In this document: positions 35,429 to 44,070 of the stretch, in pieces
How the letters are laid out: each line of letters opens with the position of its first letter
How positions within the stretch are numbered: position 1 is the first letter of the stretch
Source of the DNA: an uncultured Clostridium sp.
GTDB taxonomy: Bacteria > Bacillota > Clostridia > Lachnospirales > Lachnospiraceae
Direction of reading: 5' to 3'
NCBI GenBank assembly: GCA_902496665.1
Contig: CABVBU010000001.1
Location: 131,612-195,611, forward strand
DNA: 64,000 bases
Program-made: the position numbers and the translations under genes
Notes under the pieces: model-generated
What the model saw: the letters and a program-made list of their open reading frames with translations, nothing else
Told to the model about the DNA's origin: nothing
The model's database searches: none

Positions 35429-35917
35429 TTATGCCTCCTCCTTTCCAAATAAAAGTCCAAGAACCGCATCTACTGCATGGATGAACATGAATCCGCAGCC
35501 TACCGGAATGCAGAGGTAAATATATTTCATGGGAAGACGCATCGCTGCGGACAGCTGGTTTCCCTGTTTTCCGAAGTATTTCATACCATAGATGATCACG
35601 ACAACAAAGAGAATTGCGCAGACCACATGGACGAGAAGCTTTAAGACTTTGCTTAACGCGGCCGGAACCATATCCTGAATGAATGTGATGGAGATATGGC
35701 CGCTGTGCTTGTATACACAGCTTGCGCCTAAAAATGATGACCAGACTAAAAGGTAACGGGTCGCTTCCTCACTCCAGGAGAGAGCGGTGAATGCCATACG
35801 GCAGACGATCTGTGCGCCGGTGATTACGACCATGGCGCCGAGCATGACAACGATGATGTAAGAACAGATGGTGTCCAGAACATCGCTGAGTTTGTGAAAT
35901 CCCTTAACGAAAGCCAA
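35429..35917 (-). CDS. dctQ: TRAP transporter small permease
   Basis: Four-helix membrane subunit that pairs with DctM, 162 residues. Helices are at about 15-40, 45-65, 85-110 and 125-150, with the family motif WSEEATRYLLVWSSFLGA. The start is taken as TTG at 35917 (AFVKGFHKL) because AAAGGAGG lies 8 bases upstream; a longer frame from another TTG would swallow that site. It sits between dctP and dctM in the usual order. Confidence 0.88.
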   Translation of the reverse strand: MAFVKGFHKLSDVLDTICSYIIVVMLGAMVVITGAQIVCRMAFTALSWSEEATRYLLVWSSFLGASCVYKHSGHISITFIQDMVPAALSKVLKLLVHVVCAILFVVVIIYGMKYFGKQGNQLSAAMRLPMKYIYLCIPVGCGFMFIHAVDAVLGLLFGKEEA

Positions 35918-36043
35918 CGGTGTTTCCTCCTTTGAAAACCGAAACAATTACATGGAAAGTGCTGAAGGCGGTTCTGATTTACAGTACGCGAGTAGGAATT
36001 TTCTGAACTGAAAATTCCGTACAATACAGCAGTGGTAATAGTT

Positions 36044-36072
36044 CCGGCTGCCTGGGTTTCCCTGGCAGCCGG
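36044..36072 (-). terminator. GC-rich hairpin between dctP and dctQ
   Basis: CCGGCTGCC at 36044-36052 pairs with GGCAGCCGG at 36064-36072 around a CCC/GGG-extended loop. The T-run is weak, so it probably acts as a partial terminator or 3' stabiliser that lets the binding protein be made in excess over the permeases. Confidence 0.55.
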
Positions 36073-36152
36073 ATCACATGCTTCAAAATCCCATTGCCGG
36101 GGCAATGTTAACGGATTTCAGCACCGAACTTTAAAATCAAACAGTTGCGAAA

Positions 36153-37232
36153 TTACTTTAAAGCGTCCTGGATTCTTTTGATATAATCAGCGTAATCCGG
36201 GTAAGCGTCATATACGCTCTGAACAGCTGCACGGAAGCTGTCTACATCCGGGTTCTCGATGACTTCCATACCATGATCCTTGATCTCCTGAAGCTGGTCA
36301 GCTTCCTGATCTGCAACCCACTGGCGCTCGTACTCAGCAGCTTCCTGTGCGGATTCCTCGAAGATCTTCTGAACATCTTCCGGTAAGGACTTGAAGAGGT
36401 CGTTGCTCATGGTGATGATCGCTGTGGAGTAGGAATGGCGGTCAAGGGTTACATACTTCTGGGACTCCCAGAGCTTGTAGGAGTAGATAACGTTGATCGG
36501 GTTCTCCTCACCGTCGATGGTGCCCTGCTGAAGAGCTGTTAAAGCGTCGGACCATGCCATCGGAACTGCGTTTACATCAAGAGCCTTGAAGGTAGCTGTG
36601 TAAACGTCGTTCTCCATGACACGGAGCTTTAAGCCTGCAACGTCAGCCGCGTTTGTGATCGGCTTCTTGCTGTTTGTGATGTTACGGAAACCACGCTCTG
36701 CGTATGCAAGACCCTTTAAGTCAGCATCCTCAAGTGTTCCGAGAAGCTCTTTACCGATCTCACCGTCGAGAACTTTGTAAGCTTCCTCGTTGTTTGCGAA
36801 CAGGAACGGCATATCGAGAACACCCATAGCGCTGGAGAAGTTTACGAACGGACCGCTTGTGATGATACCCATATCAAGAGTACCCATCTGCATGCTCTCA
36901 AGCATGGTACGCTCGTCACCGAGAGCTCCGTTCGGATGGATCTCGATCTCGTAAGCGCCGTTTGTACGCTCTTTTACGAGTTCAGCGAACTTATCTGCAC
37001 ATACCTGGAAGCTGTCCTGCTCGTTTACGGTCGTACCAAGCTTTATTACGGTTGCGTCTGCGTTTGAAGTCTCTTCCTTGCTCTCAGCAGCGGAAGAATC
37101 AGCGGCAGCGGCTGTTGTCTCAGCGGCAGCAGCAGTTGTCTCTGCGGAATTGCTGGAAGAGCCGCAGCCTGCCATGGAAAGAACCATAGCGCCTGCCATA
37201 ACGGCGGATAATAATTTTGCACTTTTTTTCAT
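36153..37232 (-). CDS. dctP: TRAP transporter substrate-binding lipoprotein
   Basis: Extracytoplasmic solute receptor, 359 residues. Residues 1-22 form a lipoprotein signal ending in the lipobox LSMAGC; an Ala/Thr/Ser-rich linker (24-60) follows. The DctP fold includes IHPNGALGDERTMLESMQMG, DMPFLFANNEEA, GFRNITNSKKPI and LKLRVMEN, whose Arg normally pairs with a substrate carboxylate, and NPINVIY. AGGAGG lies before the ATG at 37232. The mRNA begins far upstream with a T-box leader (37501-37800), so the ligand may be an amino-acid-related carboxylate. This is inference from the leader, not from the protein. Confidence 0.92.
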   Translation of the reverse strand: MKKSAKLLSAVMAGAMVLSMAGCGSSSNSAETTAAAAETTAAAADSSAAESKEETSNADATVIKLGTTVNEQDSFQVCADKFAELVKERTNGAYEIEIHPNGALGDERTMLESMQMGTLDMGIITSGPFVNFSSAMGVLDMPFLFANNEEAYKVLDGEIGKELLGTLEDADLKGLAYAERGFRNITNSKKPITNAADVAGLKLRVMENDVYTATFKALDVNAVPMAWSDALTALQQGTIDGEENPINVIYSYKLWESQKYVTLDRHSYSTAIITMSNDLFKSLPEDVQKIFEESAQEAAEYERQWVADQEADQLQEIKDHGMEVIENPDVDSFRAAVQSVYDAYPDYADYIKRIQDALK

Positions 37233-37345
37233 AATGACCTCCTGAAATCTTTTAAGAATAGATTGATTATAAGTATATATCTTAACTGCCCCTCGCAGGT
37301 AAGAAACTAAGGAATTGATGGTGGCGTTGGCGAGGTGTGCGAAAG

Positions 37346-37490
37346 GAGATTGCTCCGCACTGCGTGCTCCCGCAATCTCAGCCAGCATTCGTAATCCGGG
37401 CTTTCGCCCTGCTTACTCATGCCGGCTTGGTTGTCAGATGTACAGACAGCCCTGCGTGCAAGCACGCGGTCTGTCTGTCCGCCTGACAAC
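37346..37490 (-). repeat. Structured element between T-box and dctP, related to the 164-bp repeat
   Basis: Three nested dyads fill the leader: GTTGTCAG/CTGACAAC (37430-37437, 37483-37490) enclosing ACAGACAG/CTGTCTGT and GCGTGC/GCACGC, and a separate GAGATTGC/GCAATCTC (37346-37353, 37372-37379). The minus-strand core 37381-37420 reads ATGAGTAAG, GCGAA, CGGATTACGAAT. This parallels ATGAGCAAG, GCGAA, CGGATTGCGAAT in the two 164-bp repeats. TGCGGAGCA is also shared. Confidence 0.5.
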
Positions 37491-37500
37491 GCTTTCGGGG

Positions 37501-37800
37501 CAAAAAAAAACTCCCGTCTCTTATTTTTTAAGAGACAGAAGCGAAACTTCTGCGGTACCACTCTTATTGCTGTCAAAAAAACAGCCCCTCGATCCCGTCG
37601 TTTTTCAAATATGAAAAATTAACAGGCAACACGTTAACGGGTGTAAACCGAACCAGCCTACTTGGAATACTTTCAGTGGTTAGCTCCGGGAGGATTGTCT
37701 GTAACGCGGTGTCTGCAGCTTTTCACCAGCCAGCTGCTCTCTGAAAGACCTTCGTTAAGAGCGTTCCCATCATCGCAAGAAATATTTGAAACTGCCCTTT
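37501..37800 (-). promoter_or_regulatory. T-box riboswitch in the TRAP operon leader
   Basis: On the minus strand the leader has the stem I features AGAGAGC and GGCTGGTGAAAA, the AGTAGG/CCGTTA stem III-type region, and the conserved T-box AAGAGTGGTACCGC (complement of 37552-37568). It ends in a terminator, GTCTCTTA/TAAGAGAC (37516-37536) with nine T residues. T-boxes read uncharged tRNA through a specifier codon. The specifier loop reads GACAATCCTCCCGGAGC; spacing to GAGC favours ATC (Ile), with TCC (Ser) the alternative. Confidence 0.88.
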
Positions 37801-37828
37801 ATTATAGTCACAGATTTTCAAAAGTCAA
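37801..37828 (-). promoter_or_regulatory. Promoter of the T-box/TRAP transcript
   Basis: On the minus strand TTGACT (37823-37828) and TATAAT (37801-37806) are 16 bp apart and sit immediately ahead of the T-box. Confidence 0.75.
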
Positions 37829-37945
37829 GAGAATTTAAGAAAATAAATCGCGTATTGTGAGAAAAATATGATATGATAGATCGTATAGTAAATTTATTTT
37901 ATGGGAGATATTCCAACAGGTTATTATAGAGAATGGAGGAGGAGA

Positions 37946-39271
37946 ATGAAGCCGATCGTCAGTATAATTGTTCCTGTCTACAATGCGGAAAAATTTTTGA
38001 ACCGCTGTGTGGACAGCATTCTCGGACAGGAATATAAAGATTTTGAACTAATCCTCGTGGATGATGGGAGCAGAGATATGTCAGGCTCGATCTGTGATGC
38101 GTATGCGAAGACGGACGAGCGTGTGGTGGTGATCCACAAAGAAAATTCCGGGGTGTCGGATACGAGAAATCAGGGAATAGAAAGGGCAAAGGGAACGTAT
38201 CTCCAGTTTGTGGACAGTGATGACTGGCTGACGCCGGATGCGACAAAACTTATGGTCCGGGCGGCAGAGGAACATGGCTGTGATATGGTGATTTCCGATT
38301 TTTACCGCGTCGTTGGTGATATGGTATCCAGAAAAGGGGACATCGAGTCGGACCATGTGATCGACAGAGAGGAATTCGCGTCGTTTATGATGGAAAATCC
38401 GGCAGATTATTACTATGGAGTGCTGTGGAACAAGCTTTACCGGCGCGATCTCGTAAACCGCTTCGGGATCCGGATGGATGCGGAGATCAGCTGGTGCGAG
38501 GATTTTATGTTTAATCTGGAATATGTCCGTTACGCAGAGACATTCTACGCGCTGCGGACACCGGTGTACTATTATGTAAAGACAAAAGGTTCGCTGGTGA
38601 ACCAGAAGATCAGCATCACGAAGACTGTGAAGATGAAGCTTATGATGTTTGAGTACTACAACAACTTTTATAAGCATGTGCTGGACGAGGAAGATTATGA
38701 AAAAAACCGGCTTCAGGTGTACCATTTCCTGGTGGACGCAGCGAAGGATGGTTTTGTTTTTCCAGCATCGATCCCCGGAAACCGGAAGCTCGGAGAGGAG
38801 CGGAGCAGTGCGCTGCAGGAGGTGATCTCCGATGATGGAATCATCGTGGATAAATACCGGGACCGGAAACTTCTGGAGAGATATCTGGAGTCAGCGGCAT
38901 TGAAGCACGATATGACGATGGAGGAACTTTCCCTGCTTTTATACCTGAAGGACGCAAGCCATGAGCTGAGCAGAAAGAATCTTGCGGATCTTATAAATCT
39001 CGGCCGCGGAGACCTTGCGGTGGCGATCCAGCGGCTGTCCGCGAAAAAGATGGTGGAGGTAACGGAGCTTCCGAGAAGGCGGGGAACAGAACGAAGGATC
39101 CGACTGGAACTTCTTCCGGCATCAGAAGTTGTGATTCCGGATCTTGAGGCAGCGGAGAACGATTACTATCAGGCGAAGTTTGGAAATTTTACAGAGGAAG
39201 AGATCAGACAGTATACGCTGCTGGAACAGAAAGTGCGGGAGAACGAGAGGAGTATTTTGCAGCGGGGATAG
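37946..39271 (+). CDS. Family 2 glycosyltransferase with C-terminal winged-helix domain
   Basis: 441 residues. The N-terminal 300 residues are a GT-A glycosyltransferase family 2 enzyme (SIIVPVYNAEKFLNRC at 6-21, VDDGS at 38-42, DSDDW at 90-94, WCEDFMFNL as the base-bearing motif). Residues about 315-400 look like a MarR-type winged helix: MTMEELSLLLYLKD, ELSRKNLADLINLGRGDLAV, AIQRLSAKKMVEV, then a wing with RRRGTERRIRLEL. A helical tail follows (FTEEEIRQYTLLEQKVREN). No signal peptide is visible, so it is cytosolic. GGAGGAG precedes the ATG at 37946. A fusion of glycosyl transfer with a DNA-binding-like domain is unusual. Confidence 0.82.
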   Translation: MKPIVSIIVPVYNAEKFLNRCVDSILGQEYKDFELILVDDGSRDMSGSICDAYAKTDERVVVIHKENSGVSDTRNQGIERAKGTYLQFVDSDDWLTPDATKLMVRAAEEHGCDMVISDFYRVVGDMVSRKGDIESDHVIDREEFASFMMENPADYYYGVLWNKLYRRDLVNRFGIRMDAEISWCEDFMFNLEYVRYAETFYALRTPVYYYVKTKGSLVNQKISITKTVKMKLMMFEYYNNFYKHVLDEEDYEKNRLQVYHFLVDAAKDGFVFPASIPGNRKLGEERSSALQEVISDDGIIVDKYRDRKLLERYLESAALKHDMTMEELSLLLYLKDASHELSRKNLADLINLGRGDLAVAIQRLSAKKMVEVTELPRRRGTERRIRLELLPASEVVIPDLEAAENDYYQAKFGNFTEEEIRQYTLLEQKVRENERSILQRG

Positions 39272-39365
39272 GAGAAGGCGCATTCGCGCGAAGCTGCGGA
39301 CTGCGTCAGGCGGTCATACTGGTGTGGAAATACACCGGATAAACATCAAAAATATGGAGATAAAG

Positions 39366-40181
39366 ATGGAAAAAGAAAAAACTTGCAAGATCATATTCAG
39401 TGACATCGACGGCACGCTGCTGACGTCGGACGGACAGGTCACGGAGGGGACGAAGGAGATGATCCTGAAGCTTGAGAGGAAGGGAATCCCGTTTATCCTG
39501 ACCTCCGCGAGGTCGCCGGAAGGAGTGCGGGTCATTAAGAGAATGCTGGGGAACCATGCGCCGATCATCGCGTTCTGCGGCGGGCTGATCCTCGACAACG
39601 ACGGACATGAGATCTACAGTAAAATGATCCCGCTTAAGCGGGCGCTGGAACTGAAGGCAATGCTGGATAAGGACTTTCCGGCCGTTGCCTGCAATACCTT
39701 CGGCGGTGAGAAGTGGATCGTGGATGACCGGGACGACTGGAGAGAGCAGCGGGAAGAAAGAATTGTGGGATTTCCGGCTGAAATTGGATCTATTAAAGAT
39801 ACATTTGAAAAAGAAGGCGGAATTCATAAATTTCTTCTCATGGGGGATCCGGACGTGATGACAAAGCTGGCGGCGGTGCTGGCAAGAGATTTCTCTGATC
39901 TTCAGTCCGCGGCCTCCAACCCGGAATACCTGGAAATCACGGCAGCGGGCGTGGAAAAGTCGGAAGGTTTGAAGGCACTCTGTGGAAAACTCGGAATTTC
40001 ACCGGAAGAGGCAGCGGCCTTCGGTGACGGCGAGAGCGATCTTTCCATGATGCATGCGGCAGGATTCGGCGCGGCGATGGGAAATGCGCCGGAGAATGTG
40101 CGGAGACGGGCACCGATGGTGATCGGGAAGAGTGATGAGGAAGGGCTGCTGAAGAGGATGAAGGAGATATTTAAGGACTGA
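39366..40181 (+). CDS. HAD superfamily Cof-type phosphatase
   Basis: 271-residue sugar-phosphate-type phosphatase with a C2B cap. Motif I is FSDIDGTLL with the nucleophile and acid Asp pair, motif II lies around ILTSARS, motif III is the Lys in GVEKSEGL, and motif IV is FGDGESDLSM. The start is taken at 39366 because GGAGAT lies 5-8 bases upstream; another ATG 12 bases earlier is possible. It lies 94 bases after the glycosyltransferase on the same strand and may be co-transcribed. Confidence 0.9.
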   Translation: MEKEKTCKIIFSDIDGTLLTSDGQVTEGTKEMILKLERKGIPFILTSARSPEGVRVIKRMLGNHAPIIAFCGGLILDNDGHEIYSKMIPLKRALELKAMLDKDFPAVACNTFGGEKWIVDDRDDWREQREERIVGFPAEIGSIKDTFEKEGGIHKFLLMGDPDVMTKLAAVLARDFSDLQSAASNPEYLEITAAGVEKSEGLKALCGKLGISPEEAAAFGDGESDLSMMHAAGFGAAMGNAPENVRRRAPMVIGKSDEEGLLKRMKEIFKD

Positions 40182-40260
40182 GAAAAATTGAGATTTCGAG
40201 ACGGATGAATTCTGCCAGGCAGTGCAGAGCAGAAAAATAATACAATTGAAGAAATAATTA

Positions 40261-40312
40261 AAAAAACAGACCCATTTGATACAAATCCAGAAATCAAGTG
40301 AGCCTGTTTTTT
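40261..40312. terminator. Terminator after the HAD gene
   Basis: AAAAAACAG (40261-40269) pairs with CTGTTTTTT (40304-40312), with an inner TTTGAT/ATCAAG stem. A- and T-runs on both sides allow action in both directions. Its last T residues touch the 164-bp repeat. Confidence 0.75.
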
Positions 40313-40473
40313 AACCGAATCAAGTAAGTCCCCTGCTTCAATTGCGAAAAGCAATAAGCAGTGGGTGGGGACTTGCTTGTATCAGGAGGAGTGCAAGCTC
40401 CTTCTGATAAACTGCGGAGCAGTTATTCGGTTATGAGCAAGTAGCGAAGCGGATTGCGAATATCCGCTTGACT
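40310..40473 (+). repeat. 164-bp structured repeat, copy A
   Basis: Identical over 164 bases to 51219-51382, same orientation. An outer stem AACCGAAT/ATTCGGTT (40313-40320, 40425-40432) encloses three hairpins: CAAGTAAGTCCCC with GGGGACTTGCTTG (40321-40333, 40367-40379), ATCAG..CTGAT (40381-40408) and AACTGC/GCAGTT (40410-40424). A 3' tail begins ATGAGCAAG and ends in the AGCGGAT/ATCCGCT hairpin (40448-40468). No open frame. Confidence 0.9.
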
Positions 40474-40518
40474 TACCAATATCTGAGCTACAGAAGATGT
40501 TTCAAAAACTCAACCGTA

Positions 40519-41919
40519 TTACTTCTGTTTCTTCACCGCATTCCTCACCGCATCCGTTGTCCACTGACAAAGCTCAGCGATCTTGAAATCCTGATACCGT
40601 CTCATAGTTGTGAGGATCCTGTCCCCGATGGGCCTGATATAGCTGTCGTCAATGACATCCAGCCCGATCATGATCGCCAGTGCGTTCAGTACCGGGGCTG
40701 CGGTACAGTCCGCATCCTGACCTTCCATGGCGATGATGTGGCAGGTTTCCTTGAAATCCATATTTCCGAACCAGAGGGCAATAACTTCGGCGGCTGCGTT
40801 CGGATAGGCGTGGATCCAGTTGTACTCTTTGTAACGCTCCTCGCAGGCCGCCCATGCCGGCTCCCAGGAGGTATTTTCCTTGCAGAGATCAAGCGCGTGC
40901 TTTACGACCGCGTAGTATTCGCTCTTATGCGGGATCATGTCCACCGCTTTCTCAACAACGGTCCGGATATGACTCTCCGTGAATGCCAGGGAAGTGAGCA
41001 GGGCGTTGAAGATCCCGCCCAGCATTCCGTTGTTGGAGTGGGAGACGATCGAATCGTCCGCGGCCAGTCTCGCTGCGAGCTTCGGGTTTCCGGGTGCTAA
41101 CATTCCGTGAAGCGGGGTGCGCATCTGCGCTCCGATCCAGTCGTAAAAATAATTGTTTGTTGTGCCGCTCTCCGGCGGAAGAAGCCCGCGGCGGAGATTT
41201 TCGATGGCTGTCTTCTCGGCGGAATATCCGTCGGAGATCAGCTCCAGCCACTTGTAGGCAACGTCGGCAGGCGTGATGTCATAGCCTTTTTCGATGAATC
41301 CGTCGAGATAGGCGATCTCGTAGGTGATATCATCGTTGTAGGTCTCCGGACGGCGGAGATATCCGTAGACCTCGCCGAAGCGTCTGCGGATCTGTTCGGT
41401 CGTATAACCTTCGATCTGGGTTCCCAGGCAGCCGCCGATGAGCTGTCCCATCCATCCTGCGGTGACTTTCTTTGCAAATTCATCGGAGAAGACGTCATAG
41501 GGCGCTGCAGGACCGAAATCAGCCTCTTTTTCCACATCCGAGAAGGTGCGGTAGGTGTTGTAGCTCCAGTAGGGGGAGGCGGGATTCTTCGGCGCTTCAT
41601 TCAGTGCGTGGAAGATCTTCGCGGTAGCCACCTGAATCGCGGCTCCGTCCTTTTCTTCGGACGCCCTCAGGCCTTCCTCCATGAATTTCTCAGCTTCCGT
41701 CACATCATATCCCCGGTTGTGCATGCTCTGGATCGCGGCGATCACCACGTCGCAGGGCGCTTTGGATCCCGGAACCTTGTTGTCCCAGTCGTGGAAAAGC
41801 TGCTTGTCGGAGGCGCGGCCGGCTTCCGTGTAGGTCATCCAGTCCGCCTCATTGTCGTCGTGAAGCTCCGGCGGAACCGCGTCCGCCGTCAGCTTATGTT
41901 CAAATTCCCATGCTTTCAT
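40519..41919 (-). CDS. ADP-ribosylglycohydrolase family protein
   Basis: 466 residues. The ADP-ribosylglycohydrolase-type domain begins near 155 (WMGQLIGGCLGTQIEGYT) and includes YNDDITYEIA, a HSNNGMLGGIFNAL segment and GQDADCTAAPVLNAL, the Asp-rich motifs that bind Mg2+ in this family. The first 150 residues are an uncharacterised extension. GGGAGA precedes the ATG. It is the last gene after the BMP-family nucleoside-type ABC transporter (155-bp gap, same strand), so the likely substrate is an imported N-glycoside or nucleoside, rather than protein-bound ADP-ribose. That is inference from context. Confidence 0.86.
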   Translation of the reverse strand: MKAWEFEHKLTADAVPPELHDDNEADWMTYTEAGRASDKQLFHDWDNKVPGSKAPCDVVIAAIQSMHNRGYDVTEAEKFMEEGLRASEEKDGAAIQVATAKIFHALNEAPKNPASPYWSYNTYRTFSDVEKEADFGPAAPYDVFSDEFAKKVTAGWMGQLIGGCLGTQIEGYTTEQIRRRFGEVYGYLRRPETYNDDITYEIAYLDGFIEKGYDITPADVAYKWLELISDGYSAEKTAIENLRRGLLPPESGTTNNYFYDWIGAQMRTPLHGMLAPGNPKLAARLAADDSIVSHSNNGMLGGIFNALLTSLAFTESHIRTVVEKAVDMIPHKSEYYAVVKHALDLCKENTSWEPAWAACEERYKEYNWIHAYPNAAAEVIALWFGNMDFKETCHIIAMEGQDADCTAAPVLNALAIMIGLDVIDDSYIRPIGDRILTTMRRYQDFKIAELCQWTTDAVRNAVKKQK

Positions 41920-42073
41920 AAAGAATCTCCCTCATTTCAGCTATAAATACTACTTCCAGGTCCCGTCCCAGATAAGAAATTGGGCAGATCCGGGAAGAAA
42001 GCGCATTGTCAAAATGGACCATACAGAAGATTTGCCTATATTTATAATAACTCGGAATTTCGAAATAATTCCA

Positions 42074-42985
42074 TCAATTCTTCTTCCCCGACATACTCCT
42101 CTTAGAATAAATTCCAATCGCGATCATTGTCACAACATACGGAATCGTCTGGATCAGCTGTGACGGCAGATTTAACATCTGTAACCGCACTGCCAGCGAA
42201 TCCGCCATACCAAAGATCAGTACTGAGCAGGCAATCTTCCATGGAACGCCAAGTCCCATGGACTCTGCCGCCATGCCGATCCATCCACGTCCGGCGATCA
42301 TGTCCCTTGAGAAGAAGGAAACGTAGCCCATGGACATATACGCGCCGCCGATTCCCGCCAGGCATCCGGCGATGAAAAGCGCGATGTATTTATATTTCAT
42401 GACATTTAGTCCGACAGATTTTGCGGAACTTTCATTTTTTCCGACCGCGCGGATCCGCAGCCCGGTGGAAGTCTCCCAGAAAAAGATCGTCAGGAGAACC
42501 ACGAGAATCAGTCCAAGGTAAGTCAGAACATTGTGCCCGGAGATGATCTCACCGAGAACCGGAATGTCCTTAATGACTGGAATCTGGATCTCCGGAACCA
42601 CCGGGCTTTTTAAGTTCTGCGTGGAACCTTTATTTCCGGTCAGATAATAGGTCGTAAAGACCGTGAGACCGCCGGACAAAGTATTTAACGCGATTCCGGC
42701 AAGAACCGGGTTCGTGTTTAAGATCAGCGTAAAGTAACCGAACACAAAAGCCAGCACCACGCCCACCGCCATGGCAAACACCACGCCGCCGAGAGCACTG
42801 TGGGTAAAATAGCCGCCGACAGGGCCTGCCAGGGCACAGCTTAACATAATTCCCTCAGTTCCGATGGGATCGATCCCGCCTTTGACAAAAACCATGCAGG
42901 CCATGGCCGCGAACAGGATCGGAGTCATCACGCGGATCGAGGTGAAGAGGAAGTCAGGGGAAAAAATTACACTCCAGATATTCAT
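42074..42985 (-). CDS. ABC transporter permease (nucleoside/BMP type), second
   Basis: 303-residue membrane subunit of the BPD_transp_2 family with about 8-9 helices. Landmarks are KGGIDPIGTEGIMLSCALAG near the N-terminus, NPVLAGIALNTLSGGLTVF, the cytosolic EAA-like loop RAVGKNESSAKSVGLNV and GRGWIGMAAESMGLG. It corresponds to NupQ/YufQ-like partners of BMP lipoproteins. Its ATG overlaps the stop of the upstream permease by four bases. Confidence 0.9.
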   Translation of the reverse strand: MNIWSVIFSPDFLFTSIRVMTPILFAAMACMVFVKGGIDPIGTEGIMLSCALAGPVGGYFTHSALGGVVFAMAVGVVLAFVFGYFTLILNTNPVLAGIALNTLSGGLTVFTTYYLTGNKGSTQNLKSPVVPEIQIPVIKDIPVLGEIISGHNVLTYLGLILVVLLTIFFWETSTGLRIRAVGKNESSAKSVGLNVMKYKYIALFIAGCLAGIGGAYMSMGYVSFFSRDMIAGRGWIGMAAESMGLGVPWKIACSVLIFGMADSLAVRLQMLNLPSQLIQTIPYVVTMIAIGIYSKRSMSGKKN

Positions 42986-44070
42986 GCCTGTACCTCCTTT
43001 TTCGCTGCAGATTCAAGTTCCTTTGCCTCTTTGATGATGAGTTTCTTTTTGTAGCCGCTTAAGATCGCGGTCGCGGAGATCAGAAGGACCATGACTGCCT
43101 GGATAATGTTTACGATCTCGAACGGGATATCAGAATTTCTGGACATGATATCCGCGCCGATCCGCAGGTAAGATAAGAACAGCGCCGCGAACGGGACATA
43201 CTGGACCTTCCGTCTGGCGACGATGGCGATCAGAACGCCGTCCCAGCCGTATCCTGGAAGCGCGGAATACTGAAACCGCTGGTACATGCCGAAAAGCTCC
43301 GTAGCGCCTCCGAGGCCCGCCAGCATGCCGCCCAGGATCTGGGTCAGGATGATCACAAGACCGGAGTTGATGCCCGCGTAGTTTGCCATATTGAAGTTCT
43401 CGCCCACAAGGTTTGCCTTAAAGCCGAAGGGTGTCCGGTTTACGATGATCCAGATCACGAGGACTGTCACAAAGGCGATGATCGTTCCGGAGTTGATCCG
43501 TGTGCCGGTGATGATCTTGCTTAAAGCGCATCCTTCCGGGAACTTGTAGGAATAGTTGGAGTTCTGGGTCGGGTCGTAGAAGAACGAGGTGATGATCCAG
43601 AGTCCCACATACAGGCAGGTGTAATTGAGCATCAGGGAGGTCACGAGCTCGTTGGAGCCGGTTTTTACCTTCATGATGCCCGGGATAAAGCAGATAAATC
43701 CGCCTGCGACTGCCGCAGCCGCCATTGCCGCGATGAGAGCCGCCTTGCCGGAGAGACCAAGTCCCAGTGCAGCCGCGCAGGCCGCAACGGCGCCGATAAA
43801 GAATGCGCCTTCCATGGACAGATTGAAGAGTCCCGGCTTAAAGAGGATGATGACTGCCAGTCCCGTGAATATGAGCGGTGTCATGCCCTCAATAACGTTT
43901 CCGAAACGGCGGACGGAGGTCAGCGGTCCGAAAATAAAGTCCCCGAGAGCGGAGAGGGGCTGGCTGCTGATCAGGAGAATGATCGCGAAGACGATGATCA
44001 GGGAGATCAGGATCGCGATCATGGTCCGCAGCATTTCTACATAAGATGAGAGAGGTTTTTTCTGTTTCAT
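42982..44070 (-). CDS. ABC transporter permease (nucleoside/BMP type), first
   Basis: 362 residues, BPD_transp_2 family (NupP/YufP-like), about 9-10 hydrophobic segments. Landmarks include FNLSMEGAFFIGAVAACAAA, GSNELVTSLMLNY and the loop VGENFNMANYAGIN. The start at 44070 has AGGAGG upstream and shares ATGA with the ATPase stop; a longer open frame lies inside the ATPase gene and is rejected. It pairs with the second permease as a heterodimer. Confidence 0.9.
   Translation of the reverse strand: MKQKKPLSSYVEMLRTMIAILISLIIVFAIILLISSQPLSALGDFIFGPLTSVRRFGNVIEGMTPLIFTGLAVIILFKPGLFNLSMEGAFFIGAVAACAAALGLGLSGKAALIAAMAAAAVAGGFICFIPGIMKVKTGSNELVTSLMLNYTCLYVGLWIITSFFYDPTQNSNYSYKFPEGCALSKIITGTRINSGTIIAFVTVLVIWIIVNRTPFGFKANLVGENFNMANYAGINSGLVIILTQILGGMLAGLGGATELFGMYQRFQYSALPGYGWDGVLIAIVARRKVQYVPFAALFLSYLRIGADIMSRNSDIPFEIVNIIQAVMVLLISATAILSGYKKKLIIKEAKELESAAKKEVQA

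Noticed and set aside
39272..39365. Further copy of the repeat core near 39280
   Set aside because: Shares only short words such as GCGAAG with the 164-bp repeat, too little to claim homology.
41107..41946. 279-codon plus-strand frame
   Set aside because: Antisense shadow of the ADP-ribosylglycohydrolase gene, whose motifs on the other strand are intact.
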